From: Azospirillum oryzae
Lineage (GTDB): Bacteria; Pseudomonadota; Alphaproteobacteria; Azospirillales; Azospirillaceae
Assembly (NCBI RefSeq): GCF_008364795.1
Contig: NZ_VTTM01000003.1
Location: 186,001 to 250,000, forward strand
Direction of reading: 5' to 3'
Length of the DNA stretch: 64,000 nt
Both the position numbers and the translations under genes were made by a program. Shown here piece by piece: positions 52,422 through 60,526 of the stretch. Each line of letters starts with the position of its first letter. Position 1 is the first letter of the stretch. The notes beneath the pieces were generated by a model. It ran no database searches and was not told the DNA's origin. It saw only the letters and a list, made by a program, of their open reading frames with translations.

Positions 52422-53141
52422 CTACTCCCACGCCGAGTCGTTGGCCCGCGCATCCTTGGCGCGGAGCTCAACGCGGCCGCGCGCCGGCAGCACCATCAGG
52501 CGGCCATTGTCGAGATGCAGGCGCGGATGGTCGAAACGGCGGATCAGCGCCTCGTTGTGGGTGGCGATCACCACGGTGGTTCCCAGCTTGTACAGTTCCT
52601 CGAACAGATAGAGCAGCCGCATGCCGATGCCGTCGTCGACGTTGCCGGTGGGCTCGTCGGCCAGCAGCAGCCGCGGCCGGTTGATGACGGACCGGGCGAT
52701 GGCGACCCGCTGCTTCTGCCCACCCGACAGGGTCGACGGCTTGGCGTGCAGGTGGTTGCCCAACCCCACCCAGCGCAGGATCTCGCTGCAATGGGCGACC
52801 ACGTCGGCCTCCGGCGTACCGGCCATGCGCAGCGGCAGCGCGACATTGTCCAGCGCCGACAGATGGTCGAGCAACGCGAAATCCTGGAACACCACGCCGA
52901 TCTGCCGGCGCAGTTCCGGCAGGTCGCGGCGGGTCACCATCGCCATGTCGCGGCCGAACAGGGTGACCAGCCCGCGCGAGGGCCGGTGGGCCAGATACAT
53001 CAGCTTCAGCAGCGACGATTTGCCCGCCCCGCTGGCGCCGGTCAGGAAATGGAAGGATCCCGGCTGAAGGGTAAAGCTGATGTCGCGCAGCACCTCCGCC
53101 TCGGTGCCGTACCGCAAGCCGACATTCTCGAAACGAATCAC
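52422..53141 (-). CDS. ftsE: Cell division ATP-binding protein FtsE
   Basis: ABC ATPase of about 239 residues. Walker A GASGAGKSS, Q-loop VFQDFALLDHLSALDNVALP, signature LSGGQKQRVAIARS, Walker B LLLADEPTGNVDD. The start is ambiguous: GTG at 53141 gives the family N-terminus (IRFENVGLRYG) with GGTGGG upstream; ATG at 53162 would add seven residues. The last 20 residues extend past the E. coli length. Confidence 0.92.
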   Translation of the reverse strand: MIRFENVGLRYGTEAEVLRDISFTLQPGSFHFLTGASGAGKSSLLKLMYLAHRPSRGLVTLFGRDMAMVTRRDLPELRRQIGVVFQDFALLDHLSALDNVALPLRMAGTPEADVVAHCSEILRWVGLGNHLHAKPSTLSGGQKQRVAIARSVINRPRLLLADEPTGNVDDGIGMRLLYLFEELYKLGTTVVIATHNEALIRRFDHPRLHLDNGRLMVLPARGRVELRAKDARANDSAWE

Positions 53142-53301
53142 GATCCCACCACAGCTCGCCATCCCCTCCACGCCGGGGACAATGCACCCGGCCGGGGGCG
53201 GAGTCCACCCCGCCCCGCAACCTGCCGCGATGCCCCCCTGTCCCCTCTCTGGCCACGCGGAATACTTGAGAAGTCGGCGAAGACCTGACAAGTTGCCGGC
53301 C

Positions 53302-54084
53302 ATGATCTGGATCCGGTCCCTTGCCTTCAACATCGCGTTCCATCTCTGGACCGCGCTGATGTGCTTCGCCCTGCTGTGGATGCTGCTGCTGCCGCGTCCG
53401 CAGATGGTCGCGGTCGTGAAATGGTATCTGCGCACGGTCGGCTGGCTGGAGCGCACGCTCGTCGGCATCCGCTACGAGGTGCGCGGGCGCGAGAACCTGC
53501 CCGACGGTCCTTTCCTGCTGGCGGCCAAGCACCAGTCGGCCTGGGAGACGATGAAGCTCCACCTGCTGGTGAAGGATCCCGCGATCATCCTGAAGCGCGA
53601 GCTGATGTGGATCCCGATCTGGGGCTGGTACGCCGCCAAGGCCAAGATGATCCCGGTCGACCGTGGCGCCGGCGGGGCGGCGATCAAGTCGCTGATCCGC
53701 AACTCGCGCCCGGTGCGGGACGAGGGCCGCCCGATCGTGATCTTCCCGCAGGGCACCCGCGTCGCGCCGGGCACCTACCGGCCCTACCGCATCGGCGTCG
53801 GCGTGCTTTACGACAGCCTGGGCATTCCCATCGTGCCGATGGCGCTGAATGCCGGGCTCTATTGGCCGCGTCACAGCTTCCTGAAGCGCCCCGGCACGGT
53901 GGTGGTGGAATTCCTGCCGCCGATCATGCCCGGACGCCCGCGCGCCGAGGCGATGCGCGACCTGGAGGAGCGGCTGGAGGCCGCGAGCGACCGTCTCGTC
54001 ACCGCCGCCGGCGGCCCACCGACCCTGCGCCCGTCGCAGCCGGAACCGGAACGGGACAAGCGCACGGTGACCGCCGTTTCGTAA
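53302..54084 (+). CDS. plsC: 1-acyl-sn-glycerol-3-phosphate acyltransferase-like protein
   Basis: Membrane-bound phospholipid acyltransferase of 260 residues. N-terminal TM about 5-30, motif I AKHQSAWET (with Glu in place of the usual Asp in HX4D), motif III VIFPQGTR, and PIVPMALNAG. Divergent from ftsE. Produces phosphatidic acid or acylates another lysolipid; the substrate is not certain. Confidence 0.87.
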   Translation: MIWIRSLAFNIAFHLWTALMCFALLWMLLLPRPQMVAVVKWYLRTVGWLERTLVGIRYEVRGRENLPDGPFLLAAKHQSAWETMKLHLLVKDPAIILKRELMWIPIWGWYAAKAKMIPVDRGAGGAAIKSLIRNSRPVRDEGRPIVIFPQGTRVAPGTYRPYRIGVGVLYDSLGIPIVPMALNAGLYWPRHSFLKRPGTVVVEFLPPIMPGRPRAEAMRDLEERLEAASDRLVTAAGGPPTLRPSQPEPERDKRTVTAVS

Positions 54085-54192
54085 AGGCGGCCGCCAACAA
54101 CGGGCCACGACGGTTAATTCCTTGAGCACGGCCGCGTATCTGCCTACGCTCGCGCAACGAATCGCCGGAAGGGCCGGTTGAACCGGCTCCGG

Positions 54193-56064
54193 ATGACGCG
54201 CGAGAGGAAGATGACGCAAACCGAGAAGCCCCAAAGGCCCACCCGGCGTCAGGACCGCTGGACGGGCCGATGGCGTGCCGCCGCCGTCGCCCTTCTGATG
54301 ACGGTGCAGCCGCTGTCGGTCCCCGTCGGCGCAATCCTCACCGCTCCCGCGGCCCCAGCTCCGCTTGCCATCGCCGCCTCCGTTGCAGCCATCACCCTGG
54401 CGCCGGCGGAGGCCGAGGCCCGCGCGGGCTCCAGCAGCCGGTCGTCGGGTGGCTATTCCCGGCCGTCGCGCACCCCGTCGGTCGGCGGCGGCAGCGGCGG
54501 CTACACCCGCCCCTCCGCCCCGCGCACGCCCTCCACAGGAAGCGGCGGCGGCTGGTTCTCCGGCGGTTCTTCCAATTCCAGCGGCGGCTATGCCCGGCCG
54601 GGCAACAGCGCCCCGCCGGTCGCCGCCCCGCCCAGCTCGGCCGGTGACCGCAGCTTCAGCCAGCAGGGCTCGGCGGATGCGCTGAACCGCTATCGCACCC
54701 GGCAGGAGAGCGACCGCACGCCGCCGGCCCAGCCAAGCGCTCCGCCGCCCGCCGCCTCCACCCAGGGCCGCAGCAACGGCTCCAGCGGATCGGGCTGGGG
54801 GTGGGGCTGGGGATCGGGCGGATCCTCCTACCGCACCCCGTCCACCCGGCCGGCCCCCGCCAACCGCTATGGCGGTTACGGCTGGAGCCCGCCGCCCTAC
54901 GCCTACAGCGCGCCGCGCCGTTTCGGCATCTGGGACGGGCTGTTCCTGTGGTTCATGCTCGACACGCTGACCCGGCCGGGCCACGCGGCCTTCTTCCACA
55001 ACAATGCCGACGACCCCGGCTATCGCGAATGGCGGCAGGAGGCCGACCGGCTGGCCCGCGACAATGCGGAGCTGCGCGCCAAGCTGGACCAGCTCGACCA
55101 GTCGGTGGCCGCCCAGGCCGGAACCCCGCGCGAGGCGGGGCAGCTGCCGCCCGACGTGCCTGCGGATCTGGCCCGCGCCGACTCCGCCAGTTCGGTGGAC
55201 AGCGCCAGCGCGGCGCAGGCCCCAGGCGACGTCGGTGGCGGATCCGGCGGCCACGGCTTCTGGTGGTGGGGCCTGCTGCTGCTCGGCGTCGCGGTGCTGT
55301 TCCTGCTGTGGCGGGCGCGGCGCCGGATGGATTCGCCACCCAAATCGGGTCCAGTCTCCAACAGCCCTGTTTCCAAGGGCTCTGGCTCCAAGGGAGGATC
55401 GGACGTGCCCCTGTTCGGAACGATCGGCAATTACGTGAACCAGAAGCTCAGCGGCAAGGCCTACAGCCCGTCGCTGTTCCGGCTGGGCATGACCGTCACC
55501 ATCGACCCCACCCCCTTCCTGCTGGCGGAGGGCGCCACCAAGGTCAAGGCGCCGGACACCGGCACCGACCGGCTGGTGTCGATCGAGGCGGTCGGCACCG
55601 TCACCTCCGGCCCGGCGACCGTCTATCGCCTGCATCTTCCGGGCGGCGGCTTCTTCCAGATCCATCTCGGCCCCGACGGGCAGCCGGACGAGTGCCGCTA
55701 TTTCACCCCGATCGACAGCGTCACCCCGTCCGACGAGGGCGAGTGGGGGTTCTGGCTGGACGATGCGGAGGGAATGATCGGCTGGCCGGAGTTCCAGACC
55801 AAGGACGGCAAGCTCTATCCCCGCATCTGGCAGCCGGGCGCCAGCCGCATCCAGCCCTTCACCCTCAGCGAGGCGCGCCAGACCCTGCGCGGGACCGAGA
55901 CGGTGGTCAGCCAGTCGATGCTGTACGGCGCCGCCACCGGCGCCGCGTCCCCCGCGCCCGCCACCGAATACATCCTGGTGGAGGCGGTGGAGCGGTCCGG
56001 CCGCGCGTCGGTCGAGATCGCCGCCGGCATCGACGTGAATCCCACCTCCCTCTCCCTGTCCTAA
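54193..56064 (+). CDS. DUF2491 protein with Gly/Ser/Pro-rich N-terminal region (YjfK-like)
   Basis: About 623 residues. An Ala-rich hydrophobic segment (about 30-70) acts as signal or anchor, then a low-complexity Gly/Ser/Pro/Arg region to about 235, a short hydrophobic segment (GIWDGLFLWFMLDTL), a coiled stretch, a TM at about 360 (FWWWGLLLLGVAVLFLLW), and the C-terminal DUF2491 domain (about 415-620). ATG at 54193 or 54211; a TTG at 54178 is also possible. DUF2491, DUF350 and PspA-like genes together match the E. coli yjfKLJ set, linked to envelope stress. Confidence 0.78.
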   Translation: MTRERKMTQTEKPQRPTRRQDRWTGRWRAAAVALLMTVQPLSVPVGAILTAPAAPAPLAIAASVAAITLAPAEAEARAGSSSRSSGGYSRPSRTPSVGGGSGGYTRPSAPRTPSTGSGGGWFSGGSSNSSGGYARPGNSAPPVAAPPSSAGDRSFSQQGSADALNRYRTRQESDRTPPAQPSAPPPAASTQGRSNGSSGSGWGWGWGSGGSSYRTPSTRPAPANRYGGYGWSPPPYAYSAPRRFGIWDGLFLWFMLDTLTRPGHAAFFHNNADDPGYREWRQEADRLARDNAELRAKLDQLDQSVAAQAGTPREAGQLPPDVPADLARADSASSVDSASAAQAPGDVGGGSGGHGFWWWGLLLLGVAVLFLLWRARRRMDSPPKSGPVSNSPVSKGSGSKGGSDVPLFGTIGNYVNQKLSGKAYSPSLFRLGMTVTIDPTPFLLAEGATKVKAPDTGTDRLVSIEAVGTVTSGPATVYRLHLPGGGFFQIHLGPDGQPDECRYFTPIDSVTPSDEGEWGFWLDDAEGMIGWPEFQTKDGKLYPRIWQPGASRIQPFTLSEARQTLRGTETVVSQSMLYGAATGAASPAPATEYILVEAVERSGRASVEIAAGIDVNPTSLSLS

Positions 56065-56089
56065 CCCACACGACAAGAGTGCCGGCCCC

Positions 56090-56515
56090 ATGGAAAGCAC
56101 CTTCGGTTCCATCCTGACCGCGCTCGGCACCGGACTTCCGGTGCTGCTGGTCCAGCTCGCCACCGCGCTGGCGCTGCTGGTGGCGGGCGTCGCCGTCTAC
56201 ACCCGCATCACCCCCTTCGACGAGCGCCGGCTGGTGGCGGAAGGCAATGCCGCCGGCGGCCTGACGCTGGCGGGGTCCATCGTGGCGCTGGCCATTCCGC
56301 TGGCGGCGACGCTGGCGACCAGCAGCTTCGTGCTGGACATCCTGTTGTGGGGCGTGGTGGCGGTGATCCTGCAGCTGGTCGCCTTCGCCGTGGCGACCCT
56401 GCTGATCCGCGACCTGCGCGGCCAGATCGAATCGGGCAACGTCGCGTCGGCCGCGGCGCTGGTCGGCGTCCAGCTTGGGGTGGCGCTGATCAACGCCGCC
56501 GCCATGGCGGGATAA
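56090..56515 (+). CDS. DUF350 membrane protein (YjfL-like)
   Basis: 141 residues with four TM helices and the DUF350 pattern (LVAEGNAAGGLTLAGSIVAL, then LRGQIESGNVASAAALVGVQ at the C-terminal half). Function unknown. It lies 25 bp after the DUF2491 gene. The 155-bp gap to the PspA gene holds an iteron copy. Confidence 0.87.
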   Translation: MESTFGSILTALGTGLPVLLVQLATALALLVAGVAVYTRITPFDERRLVAEGNAAGGLTLAGSIVALAIPLAATLATSSFVLDILLWGVVAVILQLVAFAVATLLIRDLRGQIESGNVASAAALVGVQLGVALINAAAMAG

Positions 56516-56545
56516 CAGGGGCGGGCCAAGGAAGGTCAGACTATC

Positions 56546-56564
56546 TCCCCCGAGAGGTAAGGAT
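56546..56564 (-). repeat. Dispersed iteron copy 1
   Basis: TCCCCCGAGAGGTAAGGAT is identical over 18 bases to the origin iteron at 62396-62414 (GCCCCCGAGAGGTAAGGAT), although it lies 5.4 kb from the iteron cluster and between two chromosomal-type genes. Confidence 0.85.
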
Positions 56565-56670
56565 GGGGGTCTGGTTCCGGGGTCGCCCCCTCCCCATCTG
56601 TGCAGGCGAAGCGTCCGTCGCCCCGTTGCGAGGGGCGCCTCCAACAACCCTTCTTCGACAGGAATCAGCC

Positions 56671-57441
56671 ATGCTTGCCTTCATCCGCAACCTTATGGGT
56701 GTCAAGACCGACCAAGCCGTCCAGGGCGCCATGGAGGCGCTGGTGCGCTGGGATCCGAAGTCCGCGACCGAGGCGGAGCTGCGGACCATGGAGCAGCATC
56801 TGGACGGTCTGGGGCGTCAGGTGGCGGAGGCCCGCGCCATCCATGACCGCGAGCAGCGCGAAGCCGACGCGATCAAGGCGCTGTCGAACCAGCGCATGGC
56901 CGCGGCCGAGCATCTGCAGCGCCAGATCGACGCCGAGACCGACCCGTCGCGCAAGGCCGCCCTGGAAAAGAGCCTGGAGACCGTCGTCGCCATGCTGGAG
57001 GAGATGGCTCCGGAGATCGAGCGCGAGGTCCGCGATGCGGTCGAGGCCCGCGAGTTCCTGGAGATGCTGGAGAAGAACTATGCCGACGCCGGCGCCAAGC
57101 TGAAGGCCGCCCGCGCCGAACTGACCCGCGCCCAGCGCGACATGGGCCGCGCCGACCAGCAGCGCGCCATGGCCGAACGCCAGGCCGAAGCCGCCCGTCA
57201 GGCCGCCGGCCTCGCCGGCGCGACCAGCGGCCTGACCGTCGCGCTGAAGGCGATGCAGGACACCGCCGCCAAGGATCTGGCCGCCGCCGAGGCCGCCAAG
57301 GCCAAAGCCAAGCTGCTGCACCCCTCGACCCCGGAGAAGGAAGACCCCAACATCGCCGCCGCCCTGGCCGCCGCGTCGGGCAAGACCATGCCGACCAGCC
57401 TGTCCGACCGTCTGGCGGCGCTGAAGGCCAAGCAGGGCTGA
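56671..57441 (+). CDS. PspA/IM30-family protein (YjfJ-like)
   Basis: 256 residues, almost entirely helical coiled coil, as in PspA/Vipp1 (ESCRT-III-like membrane remodelling proteins). N-terminal amphipathic helix MLAFIRNLMGVKTDQAVQ, then long heptads rich in Ala, Glu and Arg. It probably assembles on the inner membrane under stress. Preceded by GGAATCAGCC and a weak ribosome site. Partners are DUF350 and DUF2491 upstream. Confidence 0.88.
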   Translation: MLAFIRNLMGVKTDQAVQGAMEALVRWDPKSATEAELRTMEQHLDGLGRQVAEARAIHDREQREADAIKALSNQRMAAAEHLQRQIDAETDPSRKAALEKSLETVVAMLEEMAPEIEREVRDAVEAREFLEMLEKNYADAGAKLKAARAELTRAQRDMGRADQQRAMAERQAEAARQAAGLAGATSGLTVALKAMQDTAAKDLAAAEAAKAKAKLLHPSTPEKEDPNIAAALAAASGKTMPTSLSDRLAALKAKQG

Positions 57442-57475
57442 GTGTTCGAGGGATCGGCGGGGGGAGACTCCGCTG

Positions 57476-57494
57476 ATCCTTACCTCCTGGGGGA
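57476..57494 (+). repeat. Dispersed iteron copy 2
   Basis: ATCCTTACCTCCTGGGGGA matches the origin consensus ATCCTTACnnCCnGGGGGC with one difference. It is 34 bp after the PspA stop and immediately precedes a hairpin (57496-57529). Confidence 0.85.
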
Positions 57495-57495
57495 T

Positions 57496-57529
57496 GGAAC
57501 AGCGTGGAACGGTTTCCGGCGGCTGTTCC
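57496..57529. terminator. Hairpin between convergent genes
   Basis: GGAACAGC (57496-57503) pairs with GCTGTTCC (57522-57529), followed by ATTTTG on the plus strand. It may terminate the PspA transcript. It resembles the GGAACA...TGTTCC stems at 28199-28353. Confidence 0.5.
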
Positions 57530-57573
57530 ATTTTGTCCGTTGGCCCGTTGGCCCGTCTGCCGGCCTGCCAGCC

Positions 57574-58239
57574 TTACAGACGGCCGAACGCGGCCTTTCC
57601 GCCCTGACGTTCCAGCGCCGAGCCGAGGTTGGGGTAGGGATCGTCGGGGTTGAGGGTCCAGGGATAGACGCCCTTCGGCCCGGTCGATTCCGGGCGGGCA
57701 AGGATGGCGGCGACGGCGCGCGGATCGGGCGCGGTGCGTTCCCGGAAGGCGCCGGGGATGCTGTCGTCGTCGAGTTCGGGGGCGATGTCGGCGGACGGGT
57801 CATCCGACGGCTGCGGGGTTTGCGGCTGTTGAGCCGGCTGGGCTCCGAGCCCGTCGAGGATGCCGAGCCGGTCGGCCAGCCAGCGCACGGTCGACGGATC
57901 GCCGGAGGAAACCAGCCGCTCGATCTGCTCGACAACCAGACTGCGCAGCGACGACAGGCGCAGGTCGGCCTCGCGGCTCAGGGCCTGCCGCTCCCACCAG
58001 ACCCTGTGACGGAAATCCTTGGACCCGTAATAGGCCCGCCACAGGGTGGTGCGGCTGCATCCCATGGCGCGGGCGACATAGAGGAAGCTGCTGCCGCGCG
58101 CCAGCATGCCGGCGGCCATGATCCATTGTTCCTCATGGAACTGCGAACCGGGAACCAGCGAGCCTTCGGCGGGAACCGGCGGTTCTTCGGCCCAGAGGGG
58201 GAAGTGGTCGTTCTGGAAGGTACGGCTGTCGAGGGCCAT
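57574..58239 (-). CDS. Helix-turn-helix protein of unknown function
   Basis: 221 residues from ATG 58239 (GGAG 7 bases upstream). HTH near residues 45-70 (AAGMLARGSSFLYVARAMGC, then SRTTLWRAYYG), resembling the DNA-binding part of phage terminase small subunits or transposase-type HTH. The middle is helical (LRSLVVEQIERLVSSGDPS), and the C-terminus is Pro/Asp-rich with DPDDPYPNLGSALERQG. No nearby phage gene. It might be a replicon-associated regulator. Confidence 0.6.
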   Translation of the reverse strand: MALDSRTFQNDHFPLWAEEPPVPAEGSLVPGSQFHEEQWIMAAGMLARGSSFLYVARAMGCSRTTLWRAYYGSKDFRHRVWWERQALSREADLRLSSLRSLVVEQIERLVSSGDPSTVRWLADRLGILDGLGAQPAQQPQTPQPSDDPSADIAPELDDDSIPGAFRERTAPDPRAVAAILARPESTGPKGVYPWTLNPDDPYPNLGSALERQGGKAAFGRL

Positions 58240-58380
58240 GGTGTCGCTCCGCAAGGTGATGGGACAGGGTGCGGAGAGGTTATAGGAAAATTATCCCTCG
58301 ATGGCGCGTTTTTGTGAAATTCGCTACGGACGATGGGTCGGGCCGTTGCGAGGACTTCCATACCCACCTTCTACGGCTTC

Positions 58381-58416
58381 ACACAGAATTTGTGTTTTTC
58401 ACACCCAATAATTGGG
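58381..58416. promoter_or_regulatory. Two palindromes upstream of the DUF4160/DUF2442 pair
   Basis: ACACAGAATTTGTGT (58381-58395) and CCCAATAATTGGG (58404-58416) lie 29-65 bp before the DUF4160 start in an AT-rich patch. The HTH domain of the second protein could bind them, as antitoxins do. Confidence 0.6.
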
Positions 58417-58445
58417 GTATGTTTAGCCGGCAACAAGGGGGCACG

Positions 58446-58688
58446 ATGGGGAAGCTGGCGACAATCGGAAAGGCGACCATCCGGGTCTTCGGCAACGACC
58501 ACCTTCCCCCGCATTTCCATGTCAAGGATACCGATTTCGAGGCCTTGGTCTCGATCGAGACCTTCGAGGTCATCGCCGGCGACTTGCCCACTGCCATCCG
58601 CAAGGAGGTCCAGAGCTGGGCCGCCGCCAACAAGGACCGGCTGGTGAGCGAGTGGAACGCCTGGAACCCCAACATCCCCTTCGCCTGA
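58446..58688 (+). CDS. DUF4160 protein, putative toxin partner
   Basis: 80 residues with the DUF4160 pattern: FGNDHLPPHFHVKDTDFEALVSI, ending EWNAWNPNI. The HLPPHFHV box contains conserved His residues. GGGGG precedes the ATG by 4 bases. It is 14 bp before a DUF2442-type gene. DUF4160/DUF2442 pairs recur in bacteria and have been suspected as toxin-antitoxin modules; no activity can be read from sequence. Confidence 0.85.
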   Translation: MGKLATIGKATIRVFGNDHLPPHFHVKDTDFEALVSIETFEVIAGDLPTAIRKEVQSWAAANKDRLVSEWNAWNPNIPFA

Positions 58689-58702
58689 AAGGAGGCGCGC
58701 CC

Positions 58703-59221
58703 ATGATCCCGCCCGTCCTGCCGCAAGGCCCCCGCAAGGTCCCGCGGCTCGCCGCGGTTGCGTCGGCCGGCGGCACCGTCCTGGCTCTGACCTGGGATGA
58801 CGGACGCGCCGACCGCGTCGACCTGACCGGCTGGCTGGAGTCCGGACACCCCTATTTCCACCAGCTGCGTGACCCTACCCTCTTCGCCTCCGCCCGTCTG
58901 GTCGACGCCACCACGGTGGAGTGGAACGGCGACGAGGATCTGGCCATCGACAGCATGCATCTCGCCCTGCTGGCCGAACAGCAACGCCCCTTTGGTCAGC
59001 CCGAACTGATCGCTTGGCAGGATCGCCACGACCTGTCCAACCAGGAGGCGGCCGATCTGGTGGGGGTGCATGTCAACACCTGGTCGAACTGGCGCACCGG
59101 CGCCACCGCCGTGCCGGCGATGCTCGGCATCGTCTGCCGCGCCTTCAGCCGTGATCCGCTGCTGTTCGCCGCCCGCTACCGCCCCCGCCGGCCCGGCCGT
59201 CCGCCGGCAGCGGCGGAATAG
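58703..59221 (+). CDS. DUF2442 domain plus XRE-type HTH, putative antitoxin
   Basis: 172 residues. N-terminal DUF2442 (about 12-85: VLALTWDDGRADRVDLTGWL, then DPTLFASARLVDATTVEWNG) and a C-terminal HTH (about 105-150: DLSNQEAADLVGVHVNTWSN). A strong AAGGAGG lies 8 bases before the ATG. The fused HTH supports an autoregulating antitoxin role together with the DUF4160 protein. Confidence 0.8.
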   Translation: MIPPVLPQGPRKVPRLAAVASAGGTVLALTWDDGRADRVDLTGWLESGHPYFHQLRDPTLFASARLVDATTVEWNGDEDLAIDSMHLALLAEQQRPFGQPELIAWQDRHDLSNQEAADLVGVHVNTWSNWRTGATAVPAMLGIVCRAFSRDPLLFAARYRPRRPGRPPAAAE

Positions 59222-59535
59222 GGGAAGGGGCGACTTCGGCTGTCGTAATGCTGTCGCTAAAGTGCCCTGTGCAACAAGATCGGCCACAGGCGAGCCGGCG
59301 TCACAGCCGACCGGTTGTCAGCACCTCAATCACCCGCCTCTCACGGAGTGACGACACGGAAATGCATAAATTGTCCGGGATTTGAGGACACGGTGAGAAC
59401 ATGTGCTTTGACCACCCACAGGGTCTTCTTGTCATAACGCCCGGAGTCTGCTTTACGCGGTGTCAGTGGTATCGTGCACGATGGCGCACGCTCACCGGGT
59501 GTGCAGTCGTCAGCTATCGCGAAAGGGGGCGGGTG
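59222..59535. other. Intergenic stretch without recognised genes
   Basis: 314 bp after the DUF2442-HTH gene. GC is lower than in neighbouring genes, and no repeat, promoter consensus or conserved peptide was found. Confidence 0.4.
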
Positions 59536-59793
59536 ATGGATCTGCGTGATCAGAGATTTCACGGCTTGGTGGAACGCAGCGTCGTCATCGACGGCGTGAC
59601 CGTGGTGTACCGCTATGCGCGCCAGTCGGCGGAGGATGGGATCTCGAAGCCATCGAAGATGGAGGTTGCAGCGCTCTACCGAGCGGCTCTCGCTGCCGAA
59701 ACCTGCCAGATTGGCGGGCCGCTTGCCATTTCATGGCAAGATCTTGAGGAACTGCGTGGTGGCAGATGCAATCACGCTTCCCCTGAAGACTGA
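59536..59793 (+). CDS. Hypothetical protein
   Basis: 85 residues, not recognised. ATG at 59536 follows AAGGGGGCGGG. The protein starts MDLRDQRFHGLVERSVVIDG and is probably a small alpha/beta protein. It lies in the accessory stretch beside the origin; no partner gene is evident. Confidence 0.45.
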   Translation: MDLRDQRFHGLVERSVVIDGVTVVYRYARQSAEDGISKPSKMEVAALYRAALAAETCQIGGPLAISWQDLEELRGGRCNHASPED

Positions 59794-59847
59794 TCTGTGG
59801 AGTGTCCCCGGGTCGGTTTGGCGGCACCCTTGGTTGCTTTCTTTCGA

Positions 59848-60144
59848 TCAGCTGGTCGGTGGAAGCCGGTGAACCAGCAGCAGCTCCTCCCGAGGGTCGG
59901 TGAAGATGGTAGGGCGGCCGAGGGCGTCGCGCTCGGTTACCGGCTCCCACCCTTTGCGTGAACGGTCGCGGACCTGCTCGATGCGCGGCCAGCCGAATTC
60001 ATGCCCCTTTTCCTTCAAGGCGAGATAGGCCGGCTCCTCCATCTCTGTGCCCATGGCGATCCTGGCGACTTTTGGTTCGGTCCACTCTTTTGTGGCCTGG
60101 AGCACGGCCGGAAAGAGTCCGGCGAGCGCGGCGAGGTCGATCAT
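59848..60144 (-). CDS. Hypothetical protein
   Basis: 98 residues, not recognised. Starts MIDLAALAGLFPAVLQATKE (short hydrophobic helix) and continues with a charged, Glu/Arg-rich region ending LLLVHRLPPTS. Ribosome site weak. Could be a spurious frame, but its composition is protein-like. Confidence 0.45.
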   Translation of the reverse strand: MIDLAALAGLFPAVLQATKEWTEPKVARIAMGTEMEEPAYLALKEKGHEFGWPRIEQVRDRSRKGWEPVTERDALGRPTIFTDPREELLLVHRLPPTS

Positions 60145-60507
60145 CGTGGGGTGGCTCCAGATGGTGGGCGGTGATCGTGATCATCACACCGTTGAGGCCT
60201 GCCGCAAAGCGCGGTTGCAAATCCCCATGTTCCATAATCGCTGTTCGGCGTGCAGGTTGTACCGGGCTAAGTCCTTAGTCCCGCTGGCCTTCGCATGGAG
60301 GCGGAATTTACACCGCAGCTGCTGGGCCGCCAGAAATCAACATCTTGTGAGCGACTGTCTCTCATCCAGCCCTCGGAAGTTGAAGCCCGGCTTAGCCGGG
60401 CCAGAGCCATTTCGGTCAGGACTAGTGAGCCTGCCCTCAAGTCGGATTCTTACATCCCGGACGACCTGACAACTCTCGCGTAGTGACCTCTCATCACGAG
60501 CACCCCA
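60145..60507. other. Gap between small gene and rep
   Basis: About 363 bp, less GC-rich than average. Contains a GTGATCGTGATCATCAC near-palindrome at about 60171-60187, just upstream of the minus-strand hypothetical gene. Nothing else recognisable until the iteron copy at 60508. Confidence 0.4.
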
Positions 60508-60526
60508 ATCCTTACGTCTCGGGGGA
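60508..60526 (+). repeat. Dispersed iteron copy 3, overlapping the rep stop codon
   Basis: ATCCTTACGTCTCGGGGGA matches the iteron consensus except at two positions and covers the last codons and stop of the rep gene (stop at 60512-60514). Its position might let Rep binding affect transcription at the end of its own gene. Confidence 0.8.

Noticed and set aside
52468..56163. 1231-codon minus-strand frame opposite plsC and the DUF2491 gene
   Set aside because: Composition is that of a reverse-strand shadow, and it overlaps genes with clear domains on both strands.
57574..58239. Phage terminase small subunit, implying a prophage
   Set aside because: Only the HTH pattern is similar; no large terminase, portal or integrase gene lies in the window.
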